Position numbers and translations under genes: made by a program. 64,000 bases of DNA from Mycobacterium sp. IDR2000157661 (lineage in GTDB: Bacteria; Actinomycetota; Actinomycetes; Mycobacteriales; Mycobacteriaceae): contig NZ_CP081006.1 in assembly GCF_022317005.1 (NCBI RefSeq), positions 3,162,001-3,226,000 of the forward strand, read 5' to 3'. Positions 33,532-42,896 of the stretch are shown one piece after another (positions within the stretch are counted from its first letter, which is position 1; the number at the start of each line of letters is the position of its first letter). Below the pieces are notes generated by a model. It made no database searches. It was not told where the DNA came from and saw nothing but the letters and a program-made list of their open reading frames with translations.

Positions 33532-35859
33532 TCACGTGTACGCGACGTGGACGCCGTGGATGTGCCCCTCGAAGGGGAAGGGGGCCCGCTCGCGGTAATC
33601 CAGCGAGACGGGCGATCCCAGACATATCCCGATGTCGAGGCAGTCGTTGGCGGTGAAAAGCAGCGGTGCGCTGACGGGTACCTGTGCCTGCCCTACCACC
33701 ACACCGTCGACCCGCAGCGTGACGGCAAGCGGGCCGCCTGGGCGCTGCTCGGCGTAGTGCGTCTCGACGATAATCGTCGCGGGCCCGGCGGGCAGCTTTG
33801 TTGTCGAGCGAATCTTGGTGCGCTGCAGGATGAACAGGTTGTACTCGTAGCACAGGTGACCCTCGTCCAGGTAACACGTCAGCCCGCCGGCGGCCGCCCC
33901 GAGTGCGTACAGCACGCCGTTGGCGCTTTCGGGCAGATCGGCTTCGATGGTCACCGTGTTGTTCTTGTTTCCCAATGCGGGTGCACAGAATTCGGGCATC
34001 CGGACGGTGTCGCCGGAGAACTCCCATTCCCGGTAGGGCGGCGCGATGCGTAACTCGGGGTGATAGACGGGGACCCACAGCCCGCCGCCGACGGGCAGCA
34101 CCGAGTTCCGGGCGGCCTCGATCGCGAACATCTCCCGCATCTGGCCCAGCTTGTCGGGGTGCTGCTCGGCGAGGTCCGTTGACTGCGACCAGTCTTCGTC
34201 GAGGTGGTAGAGCTCCCACTGGTCGTCGTCGGGAGTCCACGACTCGATGCCCTCGGGCGCACCGGGCACCCACGGCAGCCGAGGACCGCGCGCGGACGCG
34301 AGCCAGCCGTCGTGGTAGATCGCCCGGCTGCCCATGATCTCGAAGTACTGGGTCGGCTTCCCACCGGGCGCGGCGCGGTCGACCAGCGTCTGGGCGAAGC
34401 TCGCCCCGGCTATCGGGATCTGCGGTTCTCCGTTGACGGTGCGCGGCGCGACGATGCCGATGATGTCGTAGACGGTAGGGACGATGTCGTTGCAGTGAAG
34501 GAACACGTCGCGAGGAGTTGGGTCGGGCTCGACCTTGGCAGGCCACTTGACCGCCATCGGGTTGCGGGTGCCGCCGAGATGCGATGCCAACAGTTTCATT
34601 CCCTTGTACGGCGTGCTGCCCGCCCACGCCCATGCCGCGTGGTACTGGTTGTCAACCAGCGGCGACCCCAGCACGTCCAGGCCGCCCAGCTGTTCGAGGG
34701 TGTCGATGTGCTGGCGGACGGTGGTCGGAATGCCGTTCTGCGCCAGCAGTTCTGCGATGGTGCCGTTCTGCCCCTCGCCGGATGAACCGTTGTCGCCCCA
34801 GATGTAGAAGAAGAGCGTGTTCTCCCCGTATCCCAGTCGGTCGAGCTCGTCGGCGATGCGGCCGACCTGCACGTCGACGTGCTCGGCGTACCCGGCCGCC
34901 ACCTCCATCAGTCGGCGTTGGAAGGGTTTCTCGTCGTCGGGGATGCTCTCCCAGGAGGCCAGCGCGGGGTCGCGCTCGGTGAGTCGGCAGTCCTGTGGAA
35001 TCCAGCCCTTCCCCTTGGCGCGGGCGAACACCCGCTCGCGGTAGGCGTCCCAGCCGTCGTCGAACTGGCCGGCGTAGCGGTCGGCCCACTCCTTCATGAT
35101 GTGGTGCGGGCCATGCAGGCAACCGCTGGCCCAGTACATGAAAAACGGCCTGTCGGTGTTGAACGCCTTGTGGCGGCGCAGCCAGCCGATGGCGTCGTCG
35201 GCCAGATCCTCGGACATGTGGTAGCCCTCCTCCGGCGTCTTCGGGGGAGCGACCACCGTGGTGTTGCGTACCAGATGCGGTTCGTACTGCGATGCCTCGC
35301 CGGCGAGGAAGCCGTAGAAGTACTCGAATCCCAGCCCGGTGGGCCAATTCTCGAATGGACCGGCGGCCGTCGTCTCCTCGGCCGGGGTGTTGTGCCACTT
35401 GCCGAACGCCGACGTGGCGTAGCCGTACTGTTTGAGTACCTCGGCCATCGTCGCGCTGCTGCGCGGGATCTTGCCGGCGTAGCCGTCCCAGTCGTTGGCC
35501 AACTCGGCGATCTGGCCGTTGCCGATCTCGTGGTGGTTGCGCCCGGTCAACAGCGACGCCCGGGTGGGTGAGCACATCGCGGTGGTGTGGAACCTGTTGT
35601 AGGACAAACCCTCCGAGCAGATGCGGTCCATGGTGTCGGTGCGGACCTCACCGCCGAACGTCGTCGGCAGACCCGGACCCGCATCGTCGATCAGCACGAT
35701 CACCACGTTGGGCGCTCCGTCGCCCAGGCGCCGCGGGACGACGCGCTGGGCGTATGTGGACTCCTGCAGTGTGCGTCCGGCGACACTCGCCGAGGGCACG
35801 GGTGCGAACGGCAGGGTCTCACCGCCGGGCAGTTTCGGAGCCACGACATCGTTGGTCAT
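33532..35859 (-). CDS. type I arylsulfatase (AtsA-like)
   Basis: The protein has 775 residues from the ATG at 35859. Sulfatase landmarks: NVVIVLIDDAGPG with the metal Asp pair (about residue 51-60), and the formylglycine signature CSPTRASLLTGRNHHEIG (about 96), where the Cys of C-x-P-x-R must be oxidised by a formylglycine-generating enzyme. Others are SAFGKWH (about 148), ASGCLHGPHHIMKEW and YIWGDNGSSGEGQNG with metal ligands (about 355). The C-terminal 150 residues form a beta-rich extension as in large actinobacterial arylsulfatases. No signal peptide is visible, so it is cytoplasmic. It is the last gene of a four-gene operon and would release sulfate from an aryl or alkyl sulfate ester. 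Confidence 0.93.
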   Translation of the reverse strand: MTNDVVAPKLPGGETLPFAPVPSASVAGRTLQESTYAQRVVPRRLGDGAPNVVIVLIDDAGPGLPTTFGGEVRTDTMDRICSEGLSYNRFHTTAMCSPTRASLLTGRNHHEIGNGQIAELANDWDGYAGKIPRSSATMAEVLKQYGYATSAFGKWHNTPAEETTAAGPFENWPTGLGFEYFYGFLAGEASQYEPHLVRNTTVVAPPKTPEEGYHMSEDLADDAIGWLRRHKAFNTDRPFFMYWASGCLHGPHHIMKEWADRYAGQFDDGWDAYRERVFARAKGKGWIPQDCRLTERDPALASWESIPDDEKPFQRRLMEVAAGYAEHVDVQVGRIADELDRLGYGENTLFFYIWGDNGSSGEGQNGTIAELLAQNGIPTTVRQHIDTLEQLGGLDVLGSPLVDNQYHAAWAWAGSTPYKGMKLLASHLGGTRNPMAVKWPAKVEPDPTPRDVFLHCNDIVPTVYDIIGIVAPRTVNGEPQIPIAGASFAQTLVDRAAPGGKPTQYFEIMGSRAIYHDGWLASARGPRLPWVPGAPEGIESWTPDDDQWELYHLDEDWSQSTDLAEQHPDKLGQMREMFAIEAARNSVLPVGGGLWVPVYHPELRIAPPYREWEFSGDTVRMPEFCAPALGNKNNTVTIEADLPESANGVLYALGAAAGGLTCYLDEGHLCYEYNLFILQRTKIRSTTKLPAGPATIIVETHYAEQRPGGPLAVTLRVDGVVVGQAQVPVSAPLLFTANDCLDIGICLGSPVSLDYRERAPFPFEGHIHGVHVAYT

Positions 35860-35904
35860 CTTCGTCCCTTCGCCGCATGCGCGTGCGTTGTCACTGTAGA
35901 GAAG

Positions 35905-36522
35905 TCACGTGGCATTCGCGTGTCGGTCGATGAAGGGATTGTGTGACGGTAGCGGCTTGATCAGAGGATCCAGCAGCTTGGCCGACTGCTCGGCGTTGAG
36001 GACGTCAGCGGGGTGCAACGGGATGATCTCGCGCACCGTGTCGTCGTACTCCCAGACGTCCTCGCCGATCAGCCGGCCCCGGTCGTCGTACGGCCAGATC
36101 ATGTGCTCGGCCGTCTTCACCAGGTAGTAGTCGTCAGGGTCCACTGCGACGCCCTCGGCCGCCAGCACGTGACCCGGTGTCTGCTGATAGATCAGCGCCG
36201 TGGACACGATCATGTGGTCGCTGACCGCCAGCTTCTCGTCCTCGGCGTAGAAGATGCACTGCGCGGACGCCGACCACTCGTGATAAACGGCCTTGACCGC
36301 CTCGGCGCCCTCGAGCGTGAGGGTCTTGCCCAGCATGGTGAAGTGGTAGACGGGGTCCTCGACGGTCATGTCGGGTGCGAAGATCTCCTGGTAGCGGCCT
36401 GCCATCTCCAGGTAGCGGTGCCGGTTGTAGGCGTGCAGCAGATAACGATGGCGTGGGTTGTCCGTCGTCTCGATCAGGCGCTCCACGGCGCGGTTGGTCT
36501 GGGTGATGTCGAAGCGTTTCAT
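35905..36522 (-). CDS. SnoaL/NTF2-like protein
   Basis: The protein has 205 residues from the ATG at 36522, read as MKRFDITQTNRAVERLIETT; longer open frame upstream is the shadow of the FadD gene. The central part (RYLEMAGRYQEIFAPDMTVEDPVYHF, EGAEAVKAVYHEWSASAQCIFYAEDE, HMIVSTALIYQQTPG) has the NTF2-like pattern of small polyketide-cyclase or isomerase proteins. A 60-residue C-terminal tail (IIPLHPADVLNAEQSAKLLDPL) is extra. It lies between FadD (11 bp) and the sulfatase (45 bp) in one operon. Function unknown. Confidence 0.75.
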   Translation of the reverse strand: MKRFDITQTNRAVERLIETTDNPRHRYLLHAYNRHRYLEMAGRYQEIFAPDMTVEDPVYHFTMLGKTLTLEGAEAVKAVYHEWSASAQCIFYAEDEKLAVSDHMIVSTALIYQQTPGHVLAAEGVAVDPDDYYLVKTAEHMIWPYDDRGRLIGEDVWEYDDTVREIIPLHPADVLNAEQSAKLLDPLIKPLPSHNPFIDRHANAT

Positions 36523-36533
36523 TTCGGTTCCTA

Positions 36534-38147
36534 TCAGGTGGTCGCGAACATCGTTCGCAGCTCGGATTTCTTGAACTTGCCGGTGGCGGTGCACGGAAGC
36601 GCTGCGATGAACTCGAAGCGATCGGGCAGTTGCCACTTGGCGAACTCCTGGGCGAGGTGTTCGCGCAGTTCTTCCGCCGATGCCCCGGCACCGTCCCGCA
36701 GCACCACGACGGCGAGTGGGCGCTCGCCCCAACGGTCGTCGGGCACGGCGATCACGGCCGCCTGGGCGACCGAAGGGTGCGACATCAGCTGGTTCTCCAG
36801 GTCGACCGAGGAGATCCACTCACCGCCGGACTTGACGAGGTCCTTGGAGCGGTCGCAGATGCGGATGCAGCCGCGCGGATCGATGCGCACCACGTCGCCG
36901 GTGCGGAACCAGCCGTCGTCGGTGAAGTTCTCTGCACCCCGGCCGCCGTGGTAGCCGGCGGCCACCCAGGGTCCGCGCACCTCGAGTTCACCCATGGCCG
37001 CGTCGTCCCAGGCGATGGTCTCGCCGTTGTCGTCGCGGGCACGGATGTCGAAGAACGGGCTGGCGACGCCTTGGCGGGTGCGGTAGGCGTACCGCTCGTC
37101 CTGTTCGCACGAGTCCAGATGTCCCGGCGGCCGGCAGACCGCGCCCAGGGGGGCGGTCTCGGTCATTCCCCACGCCTGTACGACGGTCAGCCCGTGGCGG
37201 TCGAAACCCTCGAACATCGACCGCGGCACCGCCGCACCTCCGACGATCAGCCGGTCCAGCTCGGGCAACTTCCATCGGGTGGGCTCGGCGTCGAGAGCCG
37301 CGAGCATGCCCATCCACACCGTGGGAACGCCCGCGGCCATCGTGACGTGCTCTTCCGCACACAGGTCCAGCACGCTCTCGGGATCCAGGTGCGGACCTGG
37401 CAACACCAGCCGGGCGCCCGCCAGAGCGGCGGCGTACGGCAGGCCCCACGCGTTGGCGTGGAACATCGGCACGACGGGAAGCACGGTGTCCCTGGCGGAT
37501 ACCGCCAGCTGGTCGGGCAGTGCGGCGACGAGCGAGTGCAGCACCAGGGCGCGGTGGGAGTACACGACGCCCTTGGGTCGGCCGGTCGTGCCGGAGGTGT
37601 AGCACATCGCCGCCGGCTGACGCTCATCCAGCGCAGGCCACTCGACCGGCTCGGCGCTCGCCAGCAGCGACTCGTAGTCCCGCGTTCCCGCGGGTGCCTC
37701 ACCGGTGTGCGTTACGACGATGACATGCGCGAAATCATGTGTGGCGCGGAAGCTCTCGAATACCTCGAGCAGCGACTCGTCGACGACGATCACCTTGTCC
37801 GCGGCGTCGTTGACGATGAAGCCCAGTTCGTCGGGGAACAGCCGCGGGTTGAGGGTGTGGATGACCGCCCCCATCGCCGGCACCGCGAAGTACAGTTCTA
37901 GGTGCTCGCTCTGGTTCCACATCAGCGTGGCGACCCGGTCCCCGTCGCCGATGCCCAGCGACCGCAGCGCACCCGCGAGTCGATGTGCGCGCGTGGCGCA
38001 TTCACCGAAGGTCGTTCTGCTGACCGCACCGGATGGCCGACGCGAGATCACGCCCTGACCGGTGTGGAACCGCTCGGCCCGCTCGACGATGTCGGTCAGT
38101 GTGAGCTGATGGTGGTCCATGCTGCTGCTGGCGATGTCGGCGTTCAT
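36534..38147 (-). CDS. medium/long-chain acyl-CoA ligase (FadD, AlkK type)
   Basis: The protein has 537 residues; the ATG at 38147 overlaps the stop of the upstream WS/DGAT gene by 4 bp. Adenylation motifs: AMCYTSGTTGRPKGVVYSH (about residue 180-200), VPMFHANAWGLPY (about 230), AWGMTETAPLG (about 325), FRTGDVVRIDPRGCIRI (about 415), DRSKDLVKSGGEWIS (about 430) and terminal Lys in TATGKFKKSELR. The MFHANAWGLPY and KSGGEWISS forms are characteristic of AlkK-like fatty acyl-CoA synthetases. It probably supplies acyl-CoA to the coupled acyltransferase. Confidence 0.93.
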   Translation of the reverse strand: MNADIASSSMDHHQLTLTDIVERAERFHTGQGVISRRPSGAVSRTTFGECATRAHRLAGALRSLGIGDGDRVATLMWNQSEHLELYFAVPAMGAVIHTLNPRLFPDELGFIVNDAADKVIVVDESLLEVFESFRATHDFAHVIVVTHTGEAPAGTRDYESLLASAEPVEWPALDERQPAAMCYTSGTTGRPKGVVYSHRALVLHSLVAALPDQLAVSARDTVLPVVPMFHANAWGLPYAAALAGARLVLPGPHLDPESVLDLCAEEHVTMAAGVPTVWMGMLAALDAEPTRWKLPELDRLIVGGAAVPRSMFEGFDRHGLTVVQAWGMTETAPLGAVCRPPGHLDSCEQDERYAYRTRQGVASPFFDIRARDDNGETIAWDDAAMGELEVRGPWVAAGYHGGRGAENFTDDGWFRTGDVVRIDPRGCIRICDRSKDLVKSGGEWISSVDLENQLMSHPSVAQAAVIAVPDDRWGERPLAVVVLRDGAGASAEELREHLAQEFAKWQLPDRFEFIAALPCTATGKFKKSELRTMFATT

Positions 38148-39670
38148 GGGGTGGCCTTCCTACGGGTCGACGCCTTGGCGTGGAGGGGAGTGACGGGCGG
38201 TGGTGCGGTGTTCGCGGAGGCGAGGTCGACGAGTTCGGCCAGTCCGGCGCGTAGGGCGTCGAGAATCGGCCAGGCATCGTCGACCAGTTCGCGGTCGACG
38301 ACGATGCCGAACTCGAGCGAGTCCTGGTAGCTCATCACGGTGATGTTGATGCCGATGCCGTCCAGCACACCGGAAACCGGGAATTGGGCGTTCTGGCGGG
38401 CGCCACCCAGATACAGCGGAGTCGACGGACCGGGAACGTTCGAAATCATCACGTTCGCGGGCTGATTCAGCCCGCGCACACCCGCCAACCGCGAGGTTGC
38501 GCGGGCGGCTTGGGCCAGCAGGGCGGGCGGGATGAAGTGGTTGGCGTCCTGCAACAACGACGCCGGCAACGCGCGGTGACGCTCCTTCGCCGCCCGCATC
38601 GCGTCGCTGATGCGGGCCAACCGCTGTACTGGGTTGGCCTCATCCGTCGGGAGCTCGGTGAGCAACACCGACACCCGATTGCCGAAGGTGCCCTTCTGCT
38701 CGGGAGTCCGCACCGACATCGGCACGAAGCCGGCGAGTGGCTCGTCGGGCAGTTCGCCGCGCTCGGCCAGCCAGCAGCGCAGTCCCGAGGTGCAGATCGC
38801 GATTACGACGTCGTTGACGGTGCAATCGAAGGTGTTCTTGATCACCTTGACGTCGCGCAGCGACAGCGACCCGAACGCAACGCGGCGGTGCGGGGACACC
38901 CGCGCCTGAAATCTGGTGCGGGGCGCGGTGATGTCGCTGCTCGGTGCCGGCTGCGCGTCGGACGGGGCCGGCAACGCGCGCTTGATCGCCCGGCTGGTGC
39001 GCGCGACGAGCTTCACGCCAGGTAGGTGCCGGATGGTCGGGACGTCGTCGAGGTGCGGCAGCGCGGTCGGACCCGCGCGCATCACCCGCAGCGGCTGGCA
39101 CATCAGGCCGATCAGCCCGCGGCCGAGCATCTGGATATCGGAGGGGAACGGCTCGGCGACCACCGGGGGTGCCGGATCGCCTTCGCGGCCGGTGGTGTCG
39201 TCGAGCAGGATGCTCATGACCTCGGCGCCCGACACCCCGTCGACAGCGGCGTGATGCATCTTGGTCAGCACGGCCACCCGGCCATCGTCGAGTCCCCCGA
39301 TGACGTAGACCTCCCACAGTGGGCGCGCCCGGTCGAGCTGGCGGCCGATGATCCGGGCCACCTGTTCGGCGAGCTGTCGGTCGCTCCCGGGCGCCGGCAG
39401 CGCGAGTTCCCGGACGTGATACTCGATGTCGAAGGTGCCGTCGTCGACCCAGTATGGGTAGTCGAGGGACAGCGGCACCTGTGCCAGCCGCCAGCGGAAT
39501 GTGGGCAGCAGGTGCAGTCGTCGGCTGATCAACTCACGGACCAGCGCTGCATCGAGTGGGCGGCCCGAATCGGTATGGGCGTCGTAGACTCCGAGGACGC
39601 TGACGTGCCCCTGCACCCGATCGTTCTCCATGGCCAGGAACTGAGTGTCGAGGCTGGTCAGTTGTCGCAT
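38144..39670 (-). CDS. wax ester synthase/diacylglycerol acyltransferase
   Basis: The protein has 508 residues. The ATG at 39670 gives MRQLTSLDTQFLAMENDRVQGHV, the standard WS/DGAT start. Active site HHxxxDG in LTKMHHAAVDGVSGAEVM (about residue 145); DUF1298 motifs CTVNDVVIAICTSGLR (about 285) and ANVMISNVPGPSTPLYLGGA (about 400). It esterifies acyl-CoA to a fatty alcohol or diacylglycerol. It is the first gene of the operon WS/DGAT-FadD-SnoaL-sulfatase and is divergent from the PucR gene 108 bp away. Confidence 0.94.
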   Translation of the reverse strand: MRQLTSLDTQFLAMENDRVQGHVSVLGVYDAHTDSGRPLDAALVRELISRRLHLLPTFRWRLAQVPLSLDYPYWVDDGTFDIEYHVRELALPAPGSDRQLAEQVARIIGRQLDRARPLWEVYVIGGLDDGRVAVLTKMHHAAVDGVSGAEVMSILLDDTTGREGDPAPPVVAEPFPSDIQMLGRGLIGLMCQPLRVMRAGPTALPHLDDVPTIRHLPGVKLVARTSRAIKRALPAPSDAQPAPSSDITAPRTRFQARVSPHRRVAFGSLSLRDVKVIKNTFDCTVNDVVIAICTSGLRCWLAERGELPDEPLAGFVPMSVRTPEQKGTFGNRVSVLLTELPTDEANPVQRLARISDAMRAAKERHRALPASLLQDANHFIPPALLAQAARATSRLAGVRGLNQPANVMISNVPGPSTPLYLGGARQNAQFPVSGVLDGIGINITVMSYQDSLEFGIVVDRELVDDAWPILDALRAGLAELVDLASANTAPPPVTPLHAKASTRRKATP

Positions 39671-39777
39671 GCATTGATGGTCTGCGAGAAGACCCCACCT
39701 TCTCTTGTCCGCCAACGCCAACACCATGTCCGGCTGTTGTCGAATATCCGCACTACTCTTGGACCCGCGGCGCTACC

Positions 39778-41133
39778 GTGCAGATCATGGAGCCGAGCTG
39801 GGACGGTGTCCAGCGTGACGACGAGCGCCGCGTATGGGCGACGGTGCTGCGGCCGGCGGCCGCCGAGCTCGCCGAGCGCGCCGCGGAGATCGCCGCCGTG
39901 GCCAACGAGCACACCAGCGCGCGGCTGCCCGAGCTGCTCGCCAGTGCAGAGGCGCTCGAGGTCAACCGCTCGAGCACCGAGGCCAGCATCCGAGATTTCG
40001 CCGCGGTGCTGATGGACGGAGCCGACCCGGCCGGTGCCGCCGATCTTCCCGCACCGACTCTCGCTTATGCCCGCGACGGCGCACAACACGGCGTCGAACT
40101 GACCACCTTGATGCGCAGCTATCGACTCGCCCACGCTGCAACCGCGCGCTGCTTCAGCGAGATACTCGATGCGCACGCGAGCAACGCCGACGATCGCAAA
40201 CTGGCCGCGGAGTTGGGGTCGGCGTGGATGTTCGCCTACGTCGACGCCGCCTTGTGTCAGGCCGAGCAGGTCTACGCCGTCGAGCGCGACCGCTGGATAC
40301 GCAGCGCAGCGGCCAGTCAAGTGGATACGATCACGACGATCCTCGCCGGCCAACCCATCGACACCGACGTGGCCACCCGCCGCTTGCGCCACGAAGTCCG
40401 CCGCTGGCACGTCGCCGCCATCGCCTGGCTCGAAACCCACGAGGAGGGACGCAACACCCAGGCGATCCTTGAAGCAGCTATCCGCGACATCGCGTCCGCG
40501 GTCGGCAACCAGAACCCGCTGCTGTATCCGCTCGGCATCTTGTCGGTCGCGGCGTGGGTCAGCTCGCACAGCGAAGTTCCATCAAAGGTGTTGGACGAAT
40601 TACGTATTCGGACAACGGCTGCACCAGGCGTCCGTGTTGCGATCGGCGAGCCCGGCCGCGGGCTGGGGGGCCTGCGGTCCAGTTACGTCGAAGCGCTCGA
40701 AGCGCAACGGATCGCGCGGCTCGCGCAGCGGCCGGTGGGGACAGTGACCAGATACCAAGCCGTCTCGTTGCGCGCCATCGCCACGGTCGACATCGAACAG
40801 ACGCGAACGTTCGTGCGGCGCGAACTCGGTCGGCTCGGCGAGACGGACGAAACCACCCGCCGGCTCGCCGCCACCTTGCGCGCCTTTCTCGACGAGAACT
40901 GCAGCCGCGGCCGAACCGCCAAGCGGCTGCATGTCCACGAGAACACCGTCGCCTACCGGATCCGTCAGGCCGAGGAGCTGCTGGACCGACCCGTCGACAA
41001 GCGCACCCTCGAACTCCGCGCCGCACTGGCGCTCGCCGACCTAGTCGAGTACCAGACAACGGCCACGCCGTTACCGGCGGCCGAAAACGGCGGGCGCGCA
41101 ACCCGACTCGGTTCGGCCCTGCCGACGTCCTAG
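39778..41133 (+). CDS. PucR-family transcriptional regulator
   Basis: The protein has 451 residues from the GTG at 39778 (ATG at 39787 possible). The N-terminal 160 residues are a helical RsbRD/GGDEF-like sensor region. The middle carries the CdaR GGDEF-like domain (about 200-330, with GEPGRGLGGLRSSYVEALEAQRIA). The C-terminal 60 residues are the PucR helix-turn-helix RTAKRLHVHENTVAYRIRQAEELL (about 380-403). In mycobacteria such genes commonly sit beside FadD and lipid genes. Here it is divergent from the WS/DGAT operon and probably controls it. It ends convergently, sharing CTAG, with the SDR at 41130. Confidence 0.92.
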   Translation: MQIMEPSWDGVQRDDERRVWATVLRPAAAELAERAAEIAAVANEHTSARLPELLASAEALEVNRSSTEASIRDFAAVLMDGADPAGAADLPAPTLAYARDGAQHGVELTTLMRSYRLAHAATARCFSEILDAHASNADDRKLAAELGSAWMFAYVDAALCQAEQVYAVERDRWIRSAAASQVDTITTILAGQPIDTDVATRRLRHEVRRWHVAAIAWLETHEEGRNTQAILEAAIRDIASAVGNQNPLLYPLGILSVAAWVSSHSEVPSKVLDELRIRTTAAPGVRVAIGEPGRGLGGLRSSYVEALEAQRIARLAQRPVGTVTRYQAVSLRAIATVDIEQTRTFVRRELGRLGETDETTRRLAATLRAFLDENCSRGRTAKRLHVHENTVAYRIRQAEELLDRPVDKRTLELRAALALADLVEYQTTATPLPAAENGGRATRLGSALPTS

Positions 41134-41933
41134 TCGACCGACTCCCGGTTCAGCATCGCATCGCGGACCCGCCCCGCCCCTGCCCACCGCGCGAGGTCGC
41201 CGATGAACAGAGGTGCCACCGCGCCGATGCGCACCAGGATCCGCATCCCGGCCGGCGCGACGGTCGTCTCTGCCCTGCCTCGCTCGACCGCGTCGGCCAC
41301 CGCGCGGGCGACATCCTCCGGTGAGGTGGTGCCGAAATGTGTGGGGACGGAGACTCCGGTGTCGGCCAGCATGCCGGCGTCGCGGACCGGTCCGGGGAAG
41401 ACGGTCGAGACACCGACACCTGAGCCTCGAAGTTCCTGTCTGAGAGCCAGCCCGAGTCCACGCAGTCCCCACTTGGTGGCCGTGTACATGGTGCCGTTCC
41501 CCGGTGTCGCAATGAGTCCGGCGCCCGACGAGATGAAGACGATGTGGCCGTGGCCGTGGCCGCGCTCGCGCATCGGCTCCATCACCGCGCGGGCGAGTGC
41601 GGCGGGGGCCAACAGGTTGACGCGGAGCGCCTGTTCGATCTGTGCGTCACTCAACATGCCGAGATCCTCCGGAATGCCCACGCCGGCGTTGGCCACGAGC
41701 ACGTCCACCGGACCAGCTCGGCTCACCAGATCGCGTACTTCGCCGAGGTCGGTGAGATCGGCGGTCAGCGCGCGCGCGGACGGACCCAACAAGCCGGCCA
41801 GCCGGCGCAATTCCGGCTCCCGTCGACCGGTGACCGTGAGAAGGCAACCCCGCGATGCCATTTCACGGGCGATGGCGCGGCCGATGCCGCCGGTGGCACC
41901 TGTGACAAGGACGCTGCGACCTTCGAGCTTCAT
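41130..41933 (-). CDS. short-chain dehydrogenase/reductase
   Basis: The protein has 267 residues from the ATG at 41933. Cofactor motif VTGATGGIGRAIA (about residues 10-22) with RREPEL after strand 2 (basic, NADP-type), NAGVG (about 85), Ser in VFISSGAGL (about 140) and catalytic YTATK in GTMYTATKWGLRG (about 153). Substrate unknown. It follows the second SDR after 13 bp on the same strand. Confidence 0.92.
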   Translation of the reverse strand: MKLEGRSVLVTGATGGIGRAIAREMASRGCLLTVTGRREPELRRLAGLLGPSARALTADLTDLGEVRDLVSRAGPVDVLVANAGVGIPEDLGMLSDAQIEQALRVNLLAPAALARAVMEPMRERGHGHGHIVFISSGAGLIATPGNGTMYTATKWGLRGLGLALRQELRGSGVGVSTVFPGPVRDAGMLADTGVSVPTHFGTTSPEDVARAVADAVERGRAETTVAPAGMRILVRIGAVAPLFIGDLARWAGAGRVRDAMLNRESVD

Positions 41934-41946
41934 GCCAGATACCTCA

Positions 41947-42819
41947 TCACTTCGAAAGTTCGGCGAGTCGGGTGGCGGTCCAGCGGGCCACCGGCGGGGC
42001 GGCGCGCGAGAGCAGGTACATCAGATGCGCCTCGGCCGCGATCGGGGCCACGGCTCGGTCCTTGTCGACCGCACGGAGAATGTTGCGTGCGACACGCTCG
42101 GGCGGGTAGCCGCGCTTGTGATACGTCGCTGTCAGCCGGTTGCGTCGTTGCTCGGCGTCGCCGTCACCGCGAATAGCGCTGTTCTGTGTGATGGCGGTGT
42201 TGATGACGCCGGGGCACACGGCGGTGACACCGATGCGGTGCGGGGCCAGTTCCATGCGCAGCGCCTCAGACAACCCCAGCACCGCGAATTTCGTCGCGCT
42301 GTAAGCGGTCAACTGCGGGTTGGCCAGTAGACCGGCGGCCGACGACAGATTCACGACGTGACCTCCGCGGCCGGCCTCGATCATGGGCGGCAGGAAGGCG
42401 TTGCAGCCGTGCACCACACCCATCAGATTGACGCCGATCAACCAGTCCCAGTCCTTGCCGCTGGTATCCAGGAATCCGCCGACCAGACCGACACCGGCGT
42501 TGTTGATCAACAGGTCGACCGAACCGAAACGGTCGAGCGTCTCCTGGGCGAAGCGCGACATCGTCTCGGCGTCAGACACATCGACGCGCTCGGTCAGCAC
42601 CCGGGCACCGAAGCCTCGCGCGGTCGCGGCGGTGTCTGCCAGATCGCTGTCGTTGATGTCGCACAGGGCCAGGTCGGCGCCGCGCGCTGCACACGACAGC
42701 GCCAGTTCGCGGCCGATGCCACTGCCGGCGCCGGTGATGACTGCGACTTTGTCGGTGAGGTTCGCGGTTCGTACCCGGGACCGATTTCTAGGCATGTCGA
42801 AAACGTACGGCGGGGTCAT
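41947..42819 (-). CDS. short-chain dehydrogenase/reductase
   Basis: The protein has 290 residues from the ATG at 42819 (GAGAAG about 7 bp upstream); an ATG at 42795 starting MPRNRSRVRTANLTDK is an alternative. TGAGSGIGRELAL is the glycine motif, LCDIND with acidic residue favours NAD. NNAGVGLVGG, NLSSAAGLLANPQLTAYSATKFAVLGLSEALR contains Ser and the YxxxK pair (about 175-179). The long C-terminal part (YPPERVARNILRAVDKDRAV…MYLLSRAAPPVARW) is typical of mycobacterial SDRs of lipid metabolism. It lies 77 bp downstream of the hydrolase gene. Confidence 0.92.
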   Translation of the reverse strand: MTPPYVFDMPRNRSRVRTANLTDKVAVITGAGSGIGRELALSCAARGADLALCDINDSDLADTAATARGFGARVLTERVDVSDAETMSRFAQETLDRFGSVDLLINNAGVGLVGGFLDTSGKDWDWLIGVNLMGVVHGCNAFLPPMIEAGRGGHVVNLSSAAGLLANPQLTAYSATKFAVLGLSEALRMELAPHRIGVTAVCPGVINTAITQNSAIRGDGDAEQRRNRLTATYHKRGYPPERVARNILRAVDKDRAVAPIAAEAHLMYLLSRAAPPVARWTATRLAELSK

Positions 42820-42896
42820 GCGGTGCTTCTCGTGCGATCCCGCCAATACCGTCGGCGCCTGTTGTGCGGTCGCGACAGAAGCGCCCGGTGCGCCGC

